Assembly (NCBI RefSeq): GCF_002217395.1
Contig: NZ_MUHD01000029.1
Span: 1-64,000, forward strand
DNA length: 64,000 nucleotides
Direction: 5' to 3'
Source of the DNA: Flavobacterium plurextorum
GTDB lineage: Bacteria; Bacteroidota; Bacteroidia; Flavobacteriales; Flavobacteriaceae
In this document: positions 18,450 through 26,422 of the stretch, piece by piece
Layout of the letters: each line of letters starts with the position of its first letter
How positions within the stretch are numbered: the stretch's first letter is position 1
Position numbers and translations under genes: made by a program
Notes under the pieces: model-generated
Database searches by the model: none
Seen by the model: the letters and a program-made list of their open reading frames with translations, nothing else
Told to the model about the DNA's origin: nothing

Positions 18450-19673
18450 ATGTTGAATAAAATAATAAAGTTTAGAATACAAATCGTTTTTTTGCTGTTA
18501 TTTTTTAATACAACAATAAACGCGCAGCGAGGTGAAAATGACCCGCCAGAAGGTTTTGATCTAGGAGAACAATTAGATCAAGTACGTATGGACCCATATG
18601 AAGCACCTGATAACTCTTGGGATCAAGCTTCACTTTATTGGGATACGGAATGGGGTAATTATCCTTCAAGTTCTGACGATGGTTCTGACAATTATAATAA
18701 TAATTCGAATAATAATGATTCATCTGAAAATAATTCATCTGGAAGTTCATCATCTGAAAATAATCAAGTTCAGAATATAATAGATAAGCCAATTATAACA
18801 TCAGCGGAACTAGTGAAATTGATAGCAGATCTGGCAGGTCGTTATACTGTAACTTCAAAATATAATTATGTTCTTACTACATCTGATGGAGTAACTCATG
18901 TTGGTACAATAACTAGACTTTATGATTCATCAATTGGACATTCATTGTATTATTTTATGCCATATAGTACTGATACAATATTTAAGGAAGGACTTCAATA
19001 TAAAATACCTGAACCTGGTAGTAATTCATTACCAGCTAATTCAAATGCAACAGGATCAGTAGACTGGCAAGGTATGCCTATCGGTTTTTATAATATAATG
19101 TCAAATAGCGGGAATATTGGGGGGTATTTTTCTGAAAATGATAATAGATTGGAAGATTATTGTGAAGGATGCACCAAAATTGAGAGAATTGACAATCCAA
19201 AATTTACTAAATTAGCAGGTATTTTACAGAGGATACAGTCAATCGTATTAAATACCCCAATTTTATTAAAGAATTTTATGCTTTTAACAGGGTATAATAA
19301 GGAGCAAGTACAGTTTGTATTGTGGGAGGAAAGTTTAAAAGCTAAAATGAGAGTTGCTGATATTTCTAATTGGGGTTTGTATGAAAGATTTGTAACTCCT
19401 AATGTTTTTTTTGTCAGAAAAGATTTAGTTGATTCTTTAGAGACAGGAGGGTTTAAAACATCAGGTAATAATTTGACTGTAAATGACACTTCTTTTTTTA
19501 TAGCTATAATAATATTGCATGAATTGATTCATTATGGTAGACATGTGAATAATTTGCCTCAAAGAGTTGGTATATACGAAGCAGGACAAGTATTTGAAAC
19601 TAATATTTTTGGAAAAGTATTAGGTAGTAGTAATGTAATAAATTTATGGAGACAGTATGGATGGTATTTTTAA
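18450..19673 (+). CDS. Exported protein with zincin (HExxH) domain; candidate toxin
   Basis: A 407-aa protein with a signal peptide (1-26), a Ser/Asn/Asp-rich linker (about 72-107) and a C-terminal domain carrying H357-E358-L-I-H361, a zinc metallopeptidase motif, with H365 just after it and E377/E383 as possible third ligands. The architecture (exported, flexible linker, small C-terminal zincin) and the neighbouring small lipoproteins resemble polymorphic-toxin metallopeptidases; this is inference. No T9SS C-terminal domain is present. Its end overlaps the start of the next gene by 17 bp. An ordinary secreted protease is the main alternative. Confidence 0.7.
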   Translation: MLNKIIKFRIQIVFLLLFFNTTINAQRGENDPPEGFDLGEQLDQVRMDPYEAPDNSWDQASLYWDTEWGNYPSSSDDGSDNYNNNSNNNDSSENNSSGSSSSENNQVQNIIDKPIITSAELVKLIADLAGRYTVTSKYNYVLTTSDGVTHVGTITRLYDSSIGHSLYYFMPYSTDTIFKEGLQYKIPEPGSNSLPANSNATGSVDWQGMPIGFYNIMSNSGNIGGYFSENDNRLEDYCEGCTKIERIDNPKFTKLAGILQRIQSIVLNTPILLKNFMLLTGYNKEQVQFVLWEESLKAKMRVADISNWGLYERFVTPNVFFVRKDLVDSLETGGFKTSGNNLTVNDTSFFIAIIILHELIHYGRHVNNLPQRVGIYEAGQVFETNIFGKVLGSSNVINLWRQYGWYF

Positions 19674-20190
19674 AAAAATGATCTTTTTCTTTTTCTTTTT
19701 AACAGTTCTAAGTTGTAAGAATGAAGATAAACCAAAGGTTAAAAAGATTGATTTAATTTCTGAAGGAAGAAGTTTAATCAGGCAGTATAGTAACATACTA
19801 ATTGATTCAGTGGAACAATTTGATGTAAGACCAGAGAAAGAAAAAAATGACGCACCAAAAATAACAATTGGTTTGATTGATTCTATACCTAAGCGAAGAG
19901 AAGAATCAAATCTAGGCAGAACAGATGGGCATACATTTGTTTCATTTAAGTTAGAAAAGGAAGATTTAATTAAATTCAAATCTCCGTATAAACTTAATTT
20001 GGTTAAGGAAAATAATAATGATATTAATGTCGTGTTTGTAACTATTTCAGAGTTAAGTATAAACGACGAAAAAGCTTATGTTGTAGTTGAAAAAGTAAGG
20101 GGAATAGGGATGGTTAATGAAGTTTATTATTTTAAAAAAGAAAATGGAATATGGGTTTTTACAAAAAAAAGATTTTCAAAGATGGGATAA
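19657..20190 (+). CDS. Small lipoprotein; candidate partner/immunity protein of the zincin
   Basis: A 177-aa protein with a lipoprotein signal (very Phe-rich hydrophobic run, lipobox VLSC). Starting at 19657 gives a positively charged n-region and a 17-bp overlap with the zincin gene; a second ATG at 19678 also gives a signal. The mature part is charged and looks like one alpha/beta domain. The family is not recognised. Overlap with the upstream gene implies coupled translation, as expected for a toxin and its neutraliser, but the role is inferred. A terminator follows. Confidence 0.65.
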   Translation: MDGIFKKMIFFFFFLTVLSCKNEDKPKVKKIDLISEGRSLIRQYSNILIDSVEQFDVRPEKEKNDAPKITIGLIDSIPKRREESNLGRTDGHTFVSFKLEKEDLIKFKSPYKLNLVKENNNDINVVFVTISELSINDEKAYVVVEKVRGIGMVNEVYYFKKENGIWVFTKKRFSKMG

Positions 20191-20203
20191 AATAATTCAA
20201 ACA

Positions 20204-20240
20204 AAACCTCCAAAGCATTTGGTTTTGGAGGTTTCTTTTG
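20204..20240 (+). terminator. Intrinsic terminator
   Basis: AAACCTCCAAA (20204-20214) pairs with TTTGGAGGTTT (20224-20234) with a 9-nt loop, followed by a T-rich run. It ends the transcript of the exported-protein genes. Confidence 0.85.
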
Positions 20241-20344
20241 TTTTTCTTGGCCTAAAAGGATATTCAAATCGTTAACAGATACACTAACCTTAAGAGTACT
20301 ATATAAAAATACAATATCTGAACCTATAGAATATGAAAAAATCG

Positions 20345-20791
20345 ATGAATGAACTCAAAATTGTATTTGTGCTTTTAGTTTTACTTTGCGCTTCATGTAG
20401 CAAAAAAAGTAAAATTGAATCCATATTTGTAACCAATGCAAATGAATACTGGGAATATGAGGATTACTGTTGGAATTCTAAAGGGAACTACTATAAGTAT
20501 AATAAAAATGGTATTAGGGATAAGTATCGTCTCCGTACAAATGAAGGATTTGTTTTGTTTAATATTGATGGAGATATTGAAGATATAAATATTCCCTGGT
20601 CAATAAAAAATGATTCAACATTTGTTTCTGATAATTCAGAATATAAAATAGAAAAAATAAGCAACAAAGAAATTTTACTTTCATATTATCACTATAAAAT
20701 TAAAGACAAAAAGTGTTTTGTGAGTTTGACAAAATGGGTAGATGCTCCAGAAGGTCCTAAACCTTTAGATTCTGTAAAAGCAAAGCAATAA
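20345..20791 (+). CDS. Tandem paralogous lipoprotein, copy 1
   Basis: A lipoprotein of unknown function (lipobox ASCS, then Lys-rich). The frame opens at an ATG at 20333, but the ATG at 20345 gives exactly the 148-aa length and 502-bp register of copies 2 and 3, so it is preferred; 20333 remains possible because it adds Lys residues. The C-terminal half (WSIKND, EYKIEKIS, ILLSYYHYKIK, GPEGPKPLDSVK) is nearly identical between copies, whereas residues 58-84 vary strongly. It could be an immunity-type protein for the zincin upstream, which is inference. Confidence 0.75.
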   Translation: MNELKIVFVLLVLLCASCSKKSKIESIFVTNANEYWEYEDYCWNSKGNYYKYNKNGIRDKYRLRTNEGFVLFNIDGDIEDINIPWSIKNDSTFVSDNSEYKIEKISNKEILLSYYHYKIKDKKCFVSLTKWVDAPEGPKPLDSVKAKQ

Positions 20792-20804
20792 CAATTTTAA
20801 TAGA

Positions 20805-20839
20805 ATGCTGTATTTGTTTTTTCAAATACAGCATATTTT
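20805..20839 (+). terminator. Hairpin after lipoprotein copy 1
   Basis: ATGCTGTATTTG (20805-20816) and CAAATACAGCAT (20823-20834) form a perfect 12-bp stem with a TTTTTT loop, followed by ATTTTT. It lies only 8 bp before the next start codon, so it may attenuate expression of copy 2 or fold over its ribosome binding region. Confidence 0.8.
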
Positions 20840-20846
20840 TCAAATC

Positions 20847-21293
20847 ATGAATAAATTAAAAATTATTATAGCACTTTTTGTTTTGTTATCTATTTCATGT
20901 AGTAAAAAAAGTGAAATAGAATTAATATTTATAGCCAGTATAAATGAATATTGGTCTTATAAAGATGATTGTTTAGGAACAAAAGGTATTTATTTTCAAT
21001 TTAAAGAAAATGGGACTCATGATAAATATTTATTACATATTGATGATGGTTTTAGCTTGTTTAATACTGATATGGGAGGTGGGAATGATGTAAGAACATG
21101 GTCAATAAAAAATGATACAACATTTGTTTTTGATAATGAAGAATATAAAATTGAAAAAATTAGCGATGAAGAAATTTTGCTCTCCTACTATCACTATAAA
21201 ATTAAAAACAAAAAATGTTTTGTCCGTCTGAGAAAATGGGTAGATGGCCCAGAAGGCCCTAAACCTTTAGATTCTGTAAAAGCAAAGCAATGA
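20847..21293 (+). CDS. Tandem paralogous lipoprotein, copy 2
   Basis: The most diverged of the three paralogous lipoproteins (148 aa, lipobox ISCS). The start is the ATG at 20847 (MNKLKIII); an open frame running back to 20805 is only the upstream hairpin. The central region (LGTKGIYFQFKENG, then GGGNDVRT) differs from copies 1 and 3, which share the run YCWNSKGNYYKYNKNG exactly. The C-terminal half is conserved. Predicted periplasm-facing or outer-membrane lipoprotein; function unknown. Confidence 0.75.
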   Translation: MNKLKIIIALFVLLSISCSKKSEIELIFIASINEYWSYKDDCLGTKGIYFQFKENGTHDKYLLHIDDGFSLFNTDMGGGNDVRTWSIKNDTTFVFDNEEYKIEKISDEEILLSYYHYKIKNKKCFVRLRKWVDGPEGPKPLDSVKAKQ

Positions 21294-21306
21294 CAATTTT
21301 AATTGA

Positions 21307-21341
21307 ATGCTGTATTTGTTTTTTCAAATACAGCATATTTT
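21307..21341 (+). terminator. Hairpin after lipoprotein copy 2
   Basis: The same 12-bp stem and TTTTTT loop as after copy 1, again placed 8 bp before the following start codon. Confidence 0.8.
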
Positions 21342-21348
21342 TCAAATC

Positions 21349-21795
21349 ATGAATAAACTCAAAATTATTATAACGTTTTTCGTTTTGCTATGTATTTCAT
21401 GTAGTAAAAAGAGTGAAATAGAATCTATTTTTATAACTAGTGAAAACGAATATTGGGCATATCGTGACTATTGCTGGAATTCTAAAGGTAATTATTATAA
21501 ATACAATAAAAATGGCACCTGCGATAAGTTTGCATTATATACTCATGAAGGATTTGTATTGTACAATAATGATGGAGATGATGAATTTATAGGATCTTCT
21601 TGGTCAATAAAAAATGATTCGACGTTTGTTTTTAATTATGAAGAATATAAAATAGAAAAAATAAGCAACCAAGAAATTTTACTTTCATATTATCACTATA
21701 AAATTAAAGACAAAAAGTGTTTTGTGCGTTTGACAAAATGGGTAAATGGTCCAGAAGGTCCTAAACCTTTAGATTCTGTAAAAGGAAAAGAATAA
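21349..21795 (+). CDS. Tandem paralogous lipoprotein, copy 3
   Basis: The third 148-aa lipoprotein (lipobox ISCS, ATG at 21349). Its first half matches copy 1 more closely and its signal peptide matches copy 2 (MNKLKIII), so it looks like a mosaic produced by gene conversion or by stepwise duplication. The central segment (DEFIGSSW) is unique. Function unknown; it may belong with the zincin locus. It ends the array with a hairpin that has a fuller T-run. Confidence 0.75.
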   Translation: MNKLKIIITFFVLLCISCSKKSEIESIFITSENEYWAYRDYCWNSKGNYYKYNKNGTCDKFALYTHEGFVLYNNDGDDEFIGSSWSIKNDSTFVFNYEEYKIEKISNQEILLSYYHYKIKDKKCFVRLTKWVNGPEGPKPLDSVKGKE

Positions 21796-21808
21796 CAATT
21801 TTAATAGA

Positions 21809-21843
21809 ATGCTGTATTTGTTTTTTCAAATACAGCATTTTTT
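21809..21843 (+). terminator. Terminator at the end of the lipoprotein array
   Basis: The same 12-bp stem (21809-21820 with 21827-21838, TTTTTT loop), here followed directly by a T-tract, which makes it a complete intrinsic terminator. Confidence 0.88.
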
Positions 21844-21889
21844 AAATCAAATAGCAATATTACTTTTGATGTTATTTGTTTAGATATTT

Positions 21890-22309
21890 CTAATCATATT
21901 GTTCTAAAAAATATTTAATAACATCAGTTGTAGTTACAATTCCTTTCAGTTCTCCATTGTCTACAACAGGCAGAGCATGAAAATCTTCTTTTGCAAAAAC
22001 TTCAGCCAGATCTTTGATAATAGCATCAGAAGGAAGAGTTCTTGGTTTTGAAGTCATAACCTGCGAAATGCTCAGCATATCTAGGATCGCTTCATCAACA
22101 CCTTCCTGTCCATCAAATAAAGCACCAAAAGTCAGTCGATTAACATCAGTTCGGCTTATAATACCAACTACCTCTTTGCCATTAACAACAGGAATATGTC
22201 TAATCGAATTCGATTTTAGTTTTTCTACTACTTTTCTTAAATCGTCTTTTTGATTTACAGTCACTACGCTTTTAGTCATAATGTGACTAATTGGTTCTCT
22301 TTTTTTCAT
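21890..22309 (-). CDS. Two-CBS-domain protein
   Basis: A 139-aa protein consisting of a tandem CBS pair (about residues 8-62 and 78-137). Each repeat shows its typical end: VVGIISRTDVNRL and LKGIVTTTDVIKYF. CBS pairs bind adenine nucleotides and act as energy or redox sensors, usually by touching another protein; no enzymatic domain is attached here. It is divergent from rbfA, from which it is separated by about 230 bp. Confidence 0.9.
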   Translation of the reverse strand: MKKREPISHIMTKSVVTVNQKDDLRKVVEKLKSNSIRHIPVVNGKEVVGIISRTDVNRLTFGALFDGQEGVDEAILDMLSISQVMTSKPRTLPSDAIIKDLAEVFAKEDFHALPVVDNGELKGIVTTTDVIKYFLEQYD

Positions 22310-22501
22310 AATAGATAAGTGTTAAATTTATATCAAATGTGTAAAATAATTCCGATAATATTTGTGACATTTATCAGCATTTAAATCAAAACAAATGATT
22401 ACTTATAATAGTGGAAATATGAGAATAGTATGAAGTAAAAACTAAAAGAGGCAGTTTTTTGATCAATAGATTTGTAAATTCATTCTTAAGTTAATTTGAA
22501 A

Positions 22502-22534
22502 TTGCATCGATTGAAATTAAAAATAGTATTTTTG
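22502..22534 (+). promoter_or_regulatory. Promoter directly abutting rbfA (-33 TTG, -7 TATTTTTG)
   Basis: TATTTTTG at 22527-22534 matches TAnnTTTG, and TTG at 22502-22504 lies 22 bp upstream, in the expected spacing for a Bacteroidota -33/-7 promoter. The rbfA ATG begins only 4 bp after the -7 box, so transcription would start at or very near the start codon. Confidence 0.6.
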
Positions 22535-22538
22535 CACT

Positions 22539-22931
22539 ATGGAAACAAATAGACAGAAAAAAATAGGCAGTGTAATCCAGAAAGATCTGGTTGATATTTT
22601 GCAAGGTGAAGTGAGAAAAAATGGAATTAGCAACTTAGTAATTTCAGTATCCAAAGTTAGTGTTACTTCAGATTTATCTGTAGCGACAGTATATTTAAGT
22701 ATTTTTCCACAAGAAAAAGCAAAAGAAACTTTAGAAGGAATAAAATCAAATACGACCTTAATCAAACATGATTTATCACAGCGCGTTCGCTTACAATTGC
22801 GCCGTGTGCCAAATCTAGTTTTCTTTATTGATGATTCTTTAGACTATATTGAAAAAATAGACAACGCTTTGGCAAACAGAGAAAATCCAATTGAAAACCG
22901 TGATCTACTAGAAAAAAGAAGAAAATCATAA
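22539..22931 (+). CDS. rbfA: 30S ribosome-binding factor RbfA
   Basis: RbfA assists late maturation of the 30S subunit and 16S 5'-end processing, and is important for cold adaptation. The 130-aa protein has the single KH-like domain: it opens with RQKKIGSVIQKDLVDILQ, followed by the central VTSDLSVATVYLSIFP and the C-terminal LRRVPNLVFFIDDSLDY. The METNRQKK start is the family-like one. The gene runs into the downstream permease gene with 1 bp between them. Confidence 0.95.
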   Translation: METNRQKKIGSVIQKDLVDILQGEVRKNGISNLVISVSKVSVTSDLSVATVYLSIFPQEKAKETLEGIKSNTTLIKHDLSQRVRLQLRRVPNLVFFIDDSLDYIEKIDNALANRENPIENRDLLEKRRKS

Positions 22932-22932
22932 A

Positions 22933-24132
22933 TTGAATTTCCCCCTTTACATAGCCAAACGATATATTTTCAGCCGAAGTAAAAATAACGCTATCAATAT
23001 TATCAATCGTATTGCCAGCATGGGAATTGTTGTTGGCACAATGGCTTTGTTTGTGGTGTTGTCCGTTTTTAGCGGATTAAAAGTTTTTAGTCTTTCGTTT
23101 ACAAACGAAATAGATCCCGATTTAAAAATGACAAGTACTTTAGGAAAATCATTTTTTATTTCTAAAGAACAAGAAAATCAGCTCAAAAAAATTGAAGGAG
23201 TTGCTTCTTACACCAAAATTATCGAAGAACGTGTTTTGTTCTTATTCAAAGATAAACAGCATGTTACCTATTTAAAAGGTGTAGACAGTGTTTATCCTGT
23301 AGTAAACGATATCAAGAAAAAATTATTTAATGGGCAGTGGCTTAGAAGAGACTCTTATCAGGTAGTAATTGGATATAGAATGGCGCAGGATTTCTCGATG
23401 GGAATTCTTGATTTTGAAAATCCGCTGCAGATATTTGCACCAAAACCAGGGACAGGAGCAATAGAAAATCCAAACGAAGCCTTTACAAAAACAGATGTAC
23501 TTCCTGTTGGAATATACTCGATCAGCGAAGATTTAGATTCGAAATATGTCTTTGCTGATTTAAGTCTTACTCAGGAATTATTGATGTATAAACCCAATCA
23601 GATTTCAGGAATTGAGTTTAAACTAAAACCAAATGCAGATGAAAGTGCCATCACAAATCAACTAAAAAAGATTTTCGATAATAAAGTCACTTTAAAAAAC
23701 AGAGCACAGCTTAACGAGTCTTTGTATAGAATGCTCAATACGGAGAATATTGTAGTTTATTTAATTTTTACTCTCGTAATTGTTGTAGCACTTTTTAATT
23801 TGGTAGGCGCTTTAATTATGATGATTTTAGAGAAAAAGGGAAATCTAAAAACCCTTTTTAATCTTGGAACAGAAATTAACAGTCTTCGAAAAATATTTTT
23901 GCTTCAGGGAACGCTTCTAAGTATTTTTGGCGGAATATTAGGGCTGGTTTTAGGTATTATTCTAGTGGTGCTGCAACAAAAATATGAGCTTATTATGCTT
24001 ACAGCAACCTTGGCATATCCAGTAGTATTTACCGTAGAAAATGTACTTATTGTTTTGGGTACAATTGTTTCTCTTGGTTTTGTAGCCTCATTAATTGCCA
24101 GCAGCCGAGTAAGCAAAAAGTTGTTGGATTAA
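22933..24132 (+). CDS. ABC transporter permease, LolC/LolE (FtsX/MacB) type
   Basis: A 399-aa permease with one N-terminal membrane helix (about 25-50), a large periplasmic domain, and three C-terminal helices (about 275-395), the layout of LolCE-type lipoprotein-release permeases. The opening FPLYIAKRYIFSRSKNNAINIINRIA is typical. Translation must use the TTG at 22933, 1 bp after the rbfA stop. No ATPase partner is beside it, so it would have to use an ATPase encoded elsewhere. Confidence 0.88.
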   Translation: MNFPLYIAKRYIFSRSKNNAINIINRIASMGIVVGTMALFVVLSVFSGLKVFSLSFTNEIDPDLKMTSTLGKSFFISKEQENQLKKIEGVASYTKIIEERVLFLFKDKQHVTYLKGVDSVYPVVNDIKKKLFNGQWLRRDSYQVVIGYRMAQDFSMGILDFENPLQIFAPKPGTGAIENPNEAFTKTDVLPVGIYSISEDLDSKYVFADLSLTQELLMYKPNQISGIEFKLKPNADESAITNQLKKIFDNKVTLKNRAQLNESLYRMLNTENIVVYLIFTLVIVVALFNLVGALIMMILEKKGNLKTLFNLGTEINSLRKIFLLQGTLLSIFGGILGLVLGIILVVLQQKYELIMLTATLAYPVVFTVENVLIVLGTIVSLGFVASLIASSRVSKKLLD

Positions 24133-24304
24133 TATATTTCTCTAAAAAATATTACTTACATTTATTGCTTTAAAAATCTACAGCATATGATTGTTTCTGC
24201 CTAATCCTAATTTTATTTTTTTAGAATAATTAGGATACTTACGTTTTACTTTCTTAGTTCAGATTATTACATCTGGGCAAATTTTATCATTTATCCTAAA
24301 TATC

Positions 24305-25732
24305 ATGACAGAAACAGTTATAAAGAAAAGTTTATTTTCTAAAATTTTCACCACCCTAAAACAAGCCTTACAAGGCGATGAATCTTTCGATTATACATCA
24401 GGAAGCATTAAGAAAGCCGTAATTCTATTAGCCATACCAATGGTTTTAGAAATGATGATGGAATCGGTTTTTGCTTTAGTCGATTTGTATTTCGTTGGAC
24501 ATTTAGAACACAGCAGTTTTGCAATTCAAACAGTTGGATTAACAGAGTCTGTTTTAACAATTATATATTCTATAGACATCGGATTAAGTATGGCAGCAAC
24601 AGCAGTTGTGGCAAGACGAATTGGAGAAAAAGATCCAGTCGCCGCTGCAAAAGCTGGAATGCAGGCTATAGTTATTGCATTTGTACTGAGTGTTTTTATG
24701 AGCATTTTTGGAATTATCTATGCTAAAGATATTCTTTTATTCATGGGAGCTTCTGCAGATGCAGCCGAACATGGTTTTAGATATACTCAGATTATGATTG
24801 GCTCAAGCTTATGTATTACACTTTTATTCTTGATAAACGGAATTTTTCGAGGTGCTGGAAATGCAGCAATCGCAATGAAAAGCCTTTGGATAGCCAATAT
24901 TTGTAATATTATTTTATGTCCAATTTTAATTAATGGTTTCGGATCAATTCCTGCTTTCGGATTAGTTGGTGCGGCTATCGCCACAACTTTAGGAAGAAGT
25001 ATTGGGGTTTTGTATCAAATTTATCATTTGTTCTACGGAAATGGAGTCTTAAAAATTAAAATCTCCTATTTGATTCCAGATTTCAAGCAGATAAAAGCTT
25101 TAGTTAAAATTGCTGCTCCAGGAGTTTTACAATTTGTAATAGCATCTTGCAGTTGGATTTTCTTGGCACAATTAGTCGCTACAACAGGAGGTGATCATGG
25201 TTCTGCAGGTTATCAAACTGCATTGCGAATAATGATGTTTTTTATTCTGCCTGCTTGGGGATTGAGTAATGCAGCGGCAACTTTGGTAGGACAAAATTTA
25301 GGAGCCAAACAAATTGAACGTGCCGAAAAATCAGTTTTTACGACTGCAAAATACAATTTGGTTTTTATGGCTTCTATTACCATTATAACATTAGTTTTTG
25401 GACAGTATATAATTTCATTTTTCACCAATGACGAAATAGTAAAAACGGTTGCAGTCGAAGCTTTGCAGATTATGTGCATTGGTTTTGTCTTTTATGGAAT
25501 TGGAATGGTTTTAATAAATACCTTTAATGGAGCAGGAGATACTTGGACGCCGACAGGAATTAATTTCTTTGGATTCTGGCTGTTTCAAATACCATTAGCG
25601 TACATACTTGCTAAACATTTTAATATGGGACCAACAGGAGTTTTCATCGCAATTCCAGTTGCTGAGACCGCAATAACATTAGCTGGAATCTTTTTCTATA
25701 AAAGAGGAAAGTGGAAAAGTGTTCAGGTTTAA
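24305..25732 (+). CDS. MATE family efflux transporter
   Basis: A 475-aa membrane protein with the duplicated six-helix design of MATE exporters. Signatures include SIKKAVILLAIPMVLEMM at the start of helix 1, LVDLYFVGHL, and the symmetric second half from about residue 245 (IKALVKIAAPGVLQFV, then NAAATLVGQNLGA). It would expel drugs or organic cations using Na+ or H+. It stands alone, with 172 bp of AT-rich sequence before it and no strong promoter recognised. Confidence 0.93.
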   Translation: MTETVIKKSLFSKIFTTLKQALQGDESFDYTSGSIKKAVILLAIPMVLEMMMESVFALVDLYFVGHLEHSSFAIQTVGLTESVLTIIYSIDIGLSMAATAVVARRIGEKDPVAAAKAGMQAIVIAFVLSVFMSIFGIIYAKDILLFMGASADAAEHGFRYTQIMIGSSLCITLLFLINGIFRGAGNAAIAMKSLWIANICNIILCPILINGFGSIPAFGLVGAAIATTLGRSIGVLYQIYHLFYGNGVLKIKISYLIPDFKQIKALVKIAAPGVLQFVIASCSWIFLAQLVATTGGDHGSAGYQTALRIMMFFILPAWGLSNAAATLVGQNLGAKQIERAEKSVFTTAKYNLVFMASITIITLVFGQYIISFFTNDEIVKTVAVEALQIMCIGFVFYGIGMVLINTFNGAGDTWTPTGINFFGFWLFQIPLAYILAKHFNMGPTGVFIAIPVAETAITLAGIFFYKRGKWKSVQV

Positions 25733-25795
25733 AATTTATTTGTATAATTTTTCTTAAAAAAAGACGTTTGGAATTTTGTAGCCAAAAACTTTATT

Positions 25796-26404
25796 ATGAA
25801 AAATCGAATTAAATTTTCAACGCTTTTAGGAATTTTAGGATTAGCAGTGATTTTTTCGTTTAAAACACTAGAAGAGAAAAAAACAATTGTAATTGATGCC
25901 GGTCATGGAGGAAAAGATCTTGGTGTCGACATGTATGGATTTCAAGAGAAAGTGATTACAGAGACAATCGCAAAAAAAATTAAAGCATTAAATAAGGATA
26001 ATAACGTCGAAATTGTTTTGCTTCGAGATAGTGATCGTGAGATGGAATTGAGCGAAAGAGTTTCTATTATCAATAATCTAAAACCAGATTTGGTTGTTTC
26101 TCTGCATATTACTGCAAATATGAATATGAGTGCAAATGGGGCGGAGGCCTATGTTCCCTCAAATGAGACGTTTCATGAAAAATCAAAAGAAAGCGCAGTT
26201 ATTGTAATTGATAAAATAACAGAAACTGGAAATCTTAAAAAAAGAAAAGTTGCAGAAGCACCTTTCTATATTCTAAAAAATGCTAGTTGTCCTGTAATGA
26301 CATTAATGATTGGATTTTTATCGAATGAAAAAGATCGCGATTATATTACCAGTGAAAAAGGACAGACAGAGATTGCACTTAACATTTTAGAAGCTGTAAA
26401 GTAA
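25796..26404 (+). CDS. N-acetylmuramoyl-L-alanine amidase-like (Amidase_3), probably non-catalytic
   Basis: A 202-aa protein with an N-terminal hydrophobic segment (about 7-22) and an Amidase_3 fold. The zinc ligands appear intact: H37 (DAGHGG), E51 (FQEK) and H104 (SLHIT). However, the second glutamate, normally in a V-E-x-x-F-x-S-N context near the C-terminus, reads LMIGFLSN, with Met at residue 171. That residue is catalytic in known amidases, so cleavage activity is doubtful. Alternatives are a binding or regulatory role, or a different catalytic base. A perfect palindromic terminator follows. Confidence 0.85.
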   Translation: MKNRIKFSTLLGILGLAVIFSFKTLEEKKTIVIDAGHGGKDLGVDMYGFQEKVITETIAKKIKALNKDNNVEIVLLRDSDREMELSERVSIINNLKPDLVVSLHITANMNMSANGAEAYVPSNETFHEKSKESAVIVIDKITETGNLKKRKVAEAPFYILKNASCPVMTLMIGFLSNEKDRDYITSEKGQTEIALNILEAVK

Positions 26405-26422
26405 AGAATGACTATACATTCA

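Larger units (their letters stand above)
20345..21843 (+). repeat. Triplicated 502-bp gene-plus-hairpin unit
   Basis: Three copies of a 447-bp lipoprotein gene start at 20345, 20847 and 21349, and three identical hairpins start at 20805, 21307 and 21809. The period is exactly 502 bp throughout, with no length change in any copy despite clear sequence divergence. This indicates tandem duplication followed by substitution under a constraint on reading frame and length. Confidence 0.92.

Noticed and set aside
18505..18792. Open frame on the minus strand inside the zincin gene, and other antisense frames
   Set aside because: They arise from the low-complexity Asn/Ser-coding tract or from AT bias; no start signal or protein-like composition.
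20805..20846. Upstream extension of lipoprotein copies 2 and 3 starting in the hairpin
   Set aside because: The extra 14 residues would be encoded by the terminator stem and lack a signal-peptide design; the ATG at 20847 (and 21349) starts a proper lipoprotein signal.
20345..21843. Regularly spaced identical hairpins, resembling a CRISPR array
   Set aside because: The spacers are 470 bp and contain protein genes; repeats are hairpins with T-runs. It is a tandem gene duplication.
21890..22309. CBS protein as part of the lipoprotein/toxin locus
   Set aside because: It is on the opposite strand, lies beyond a terminator and belongs to a widespread housekeeping family.
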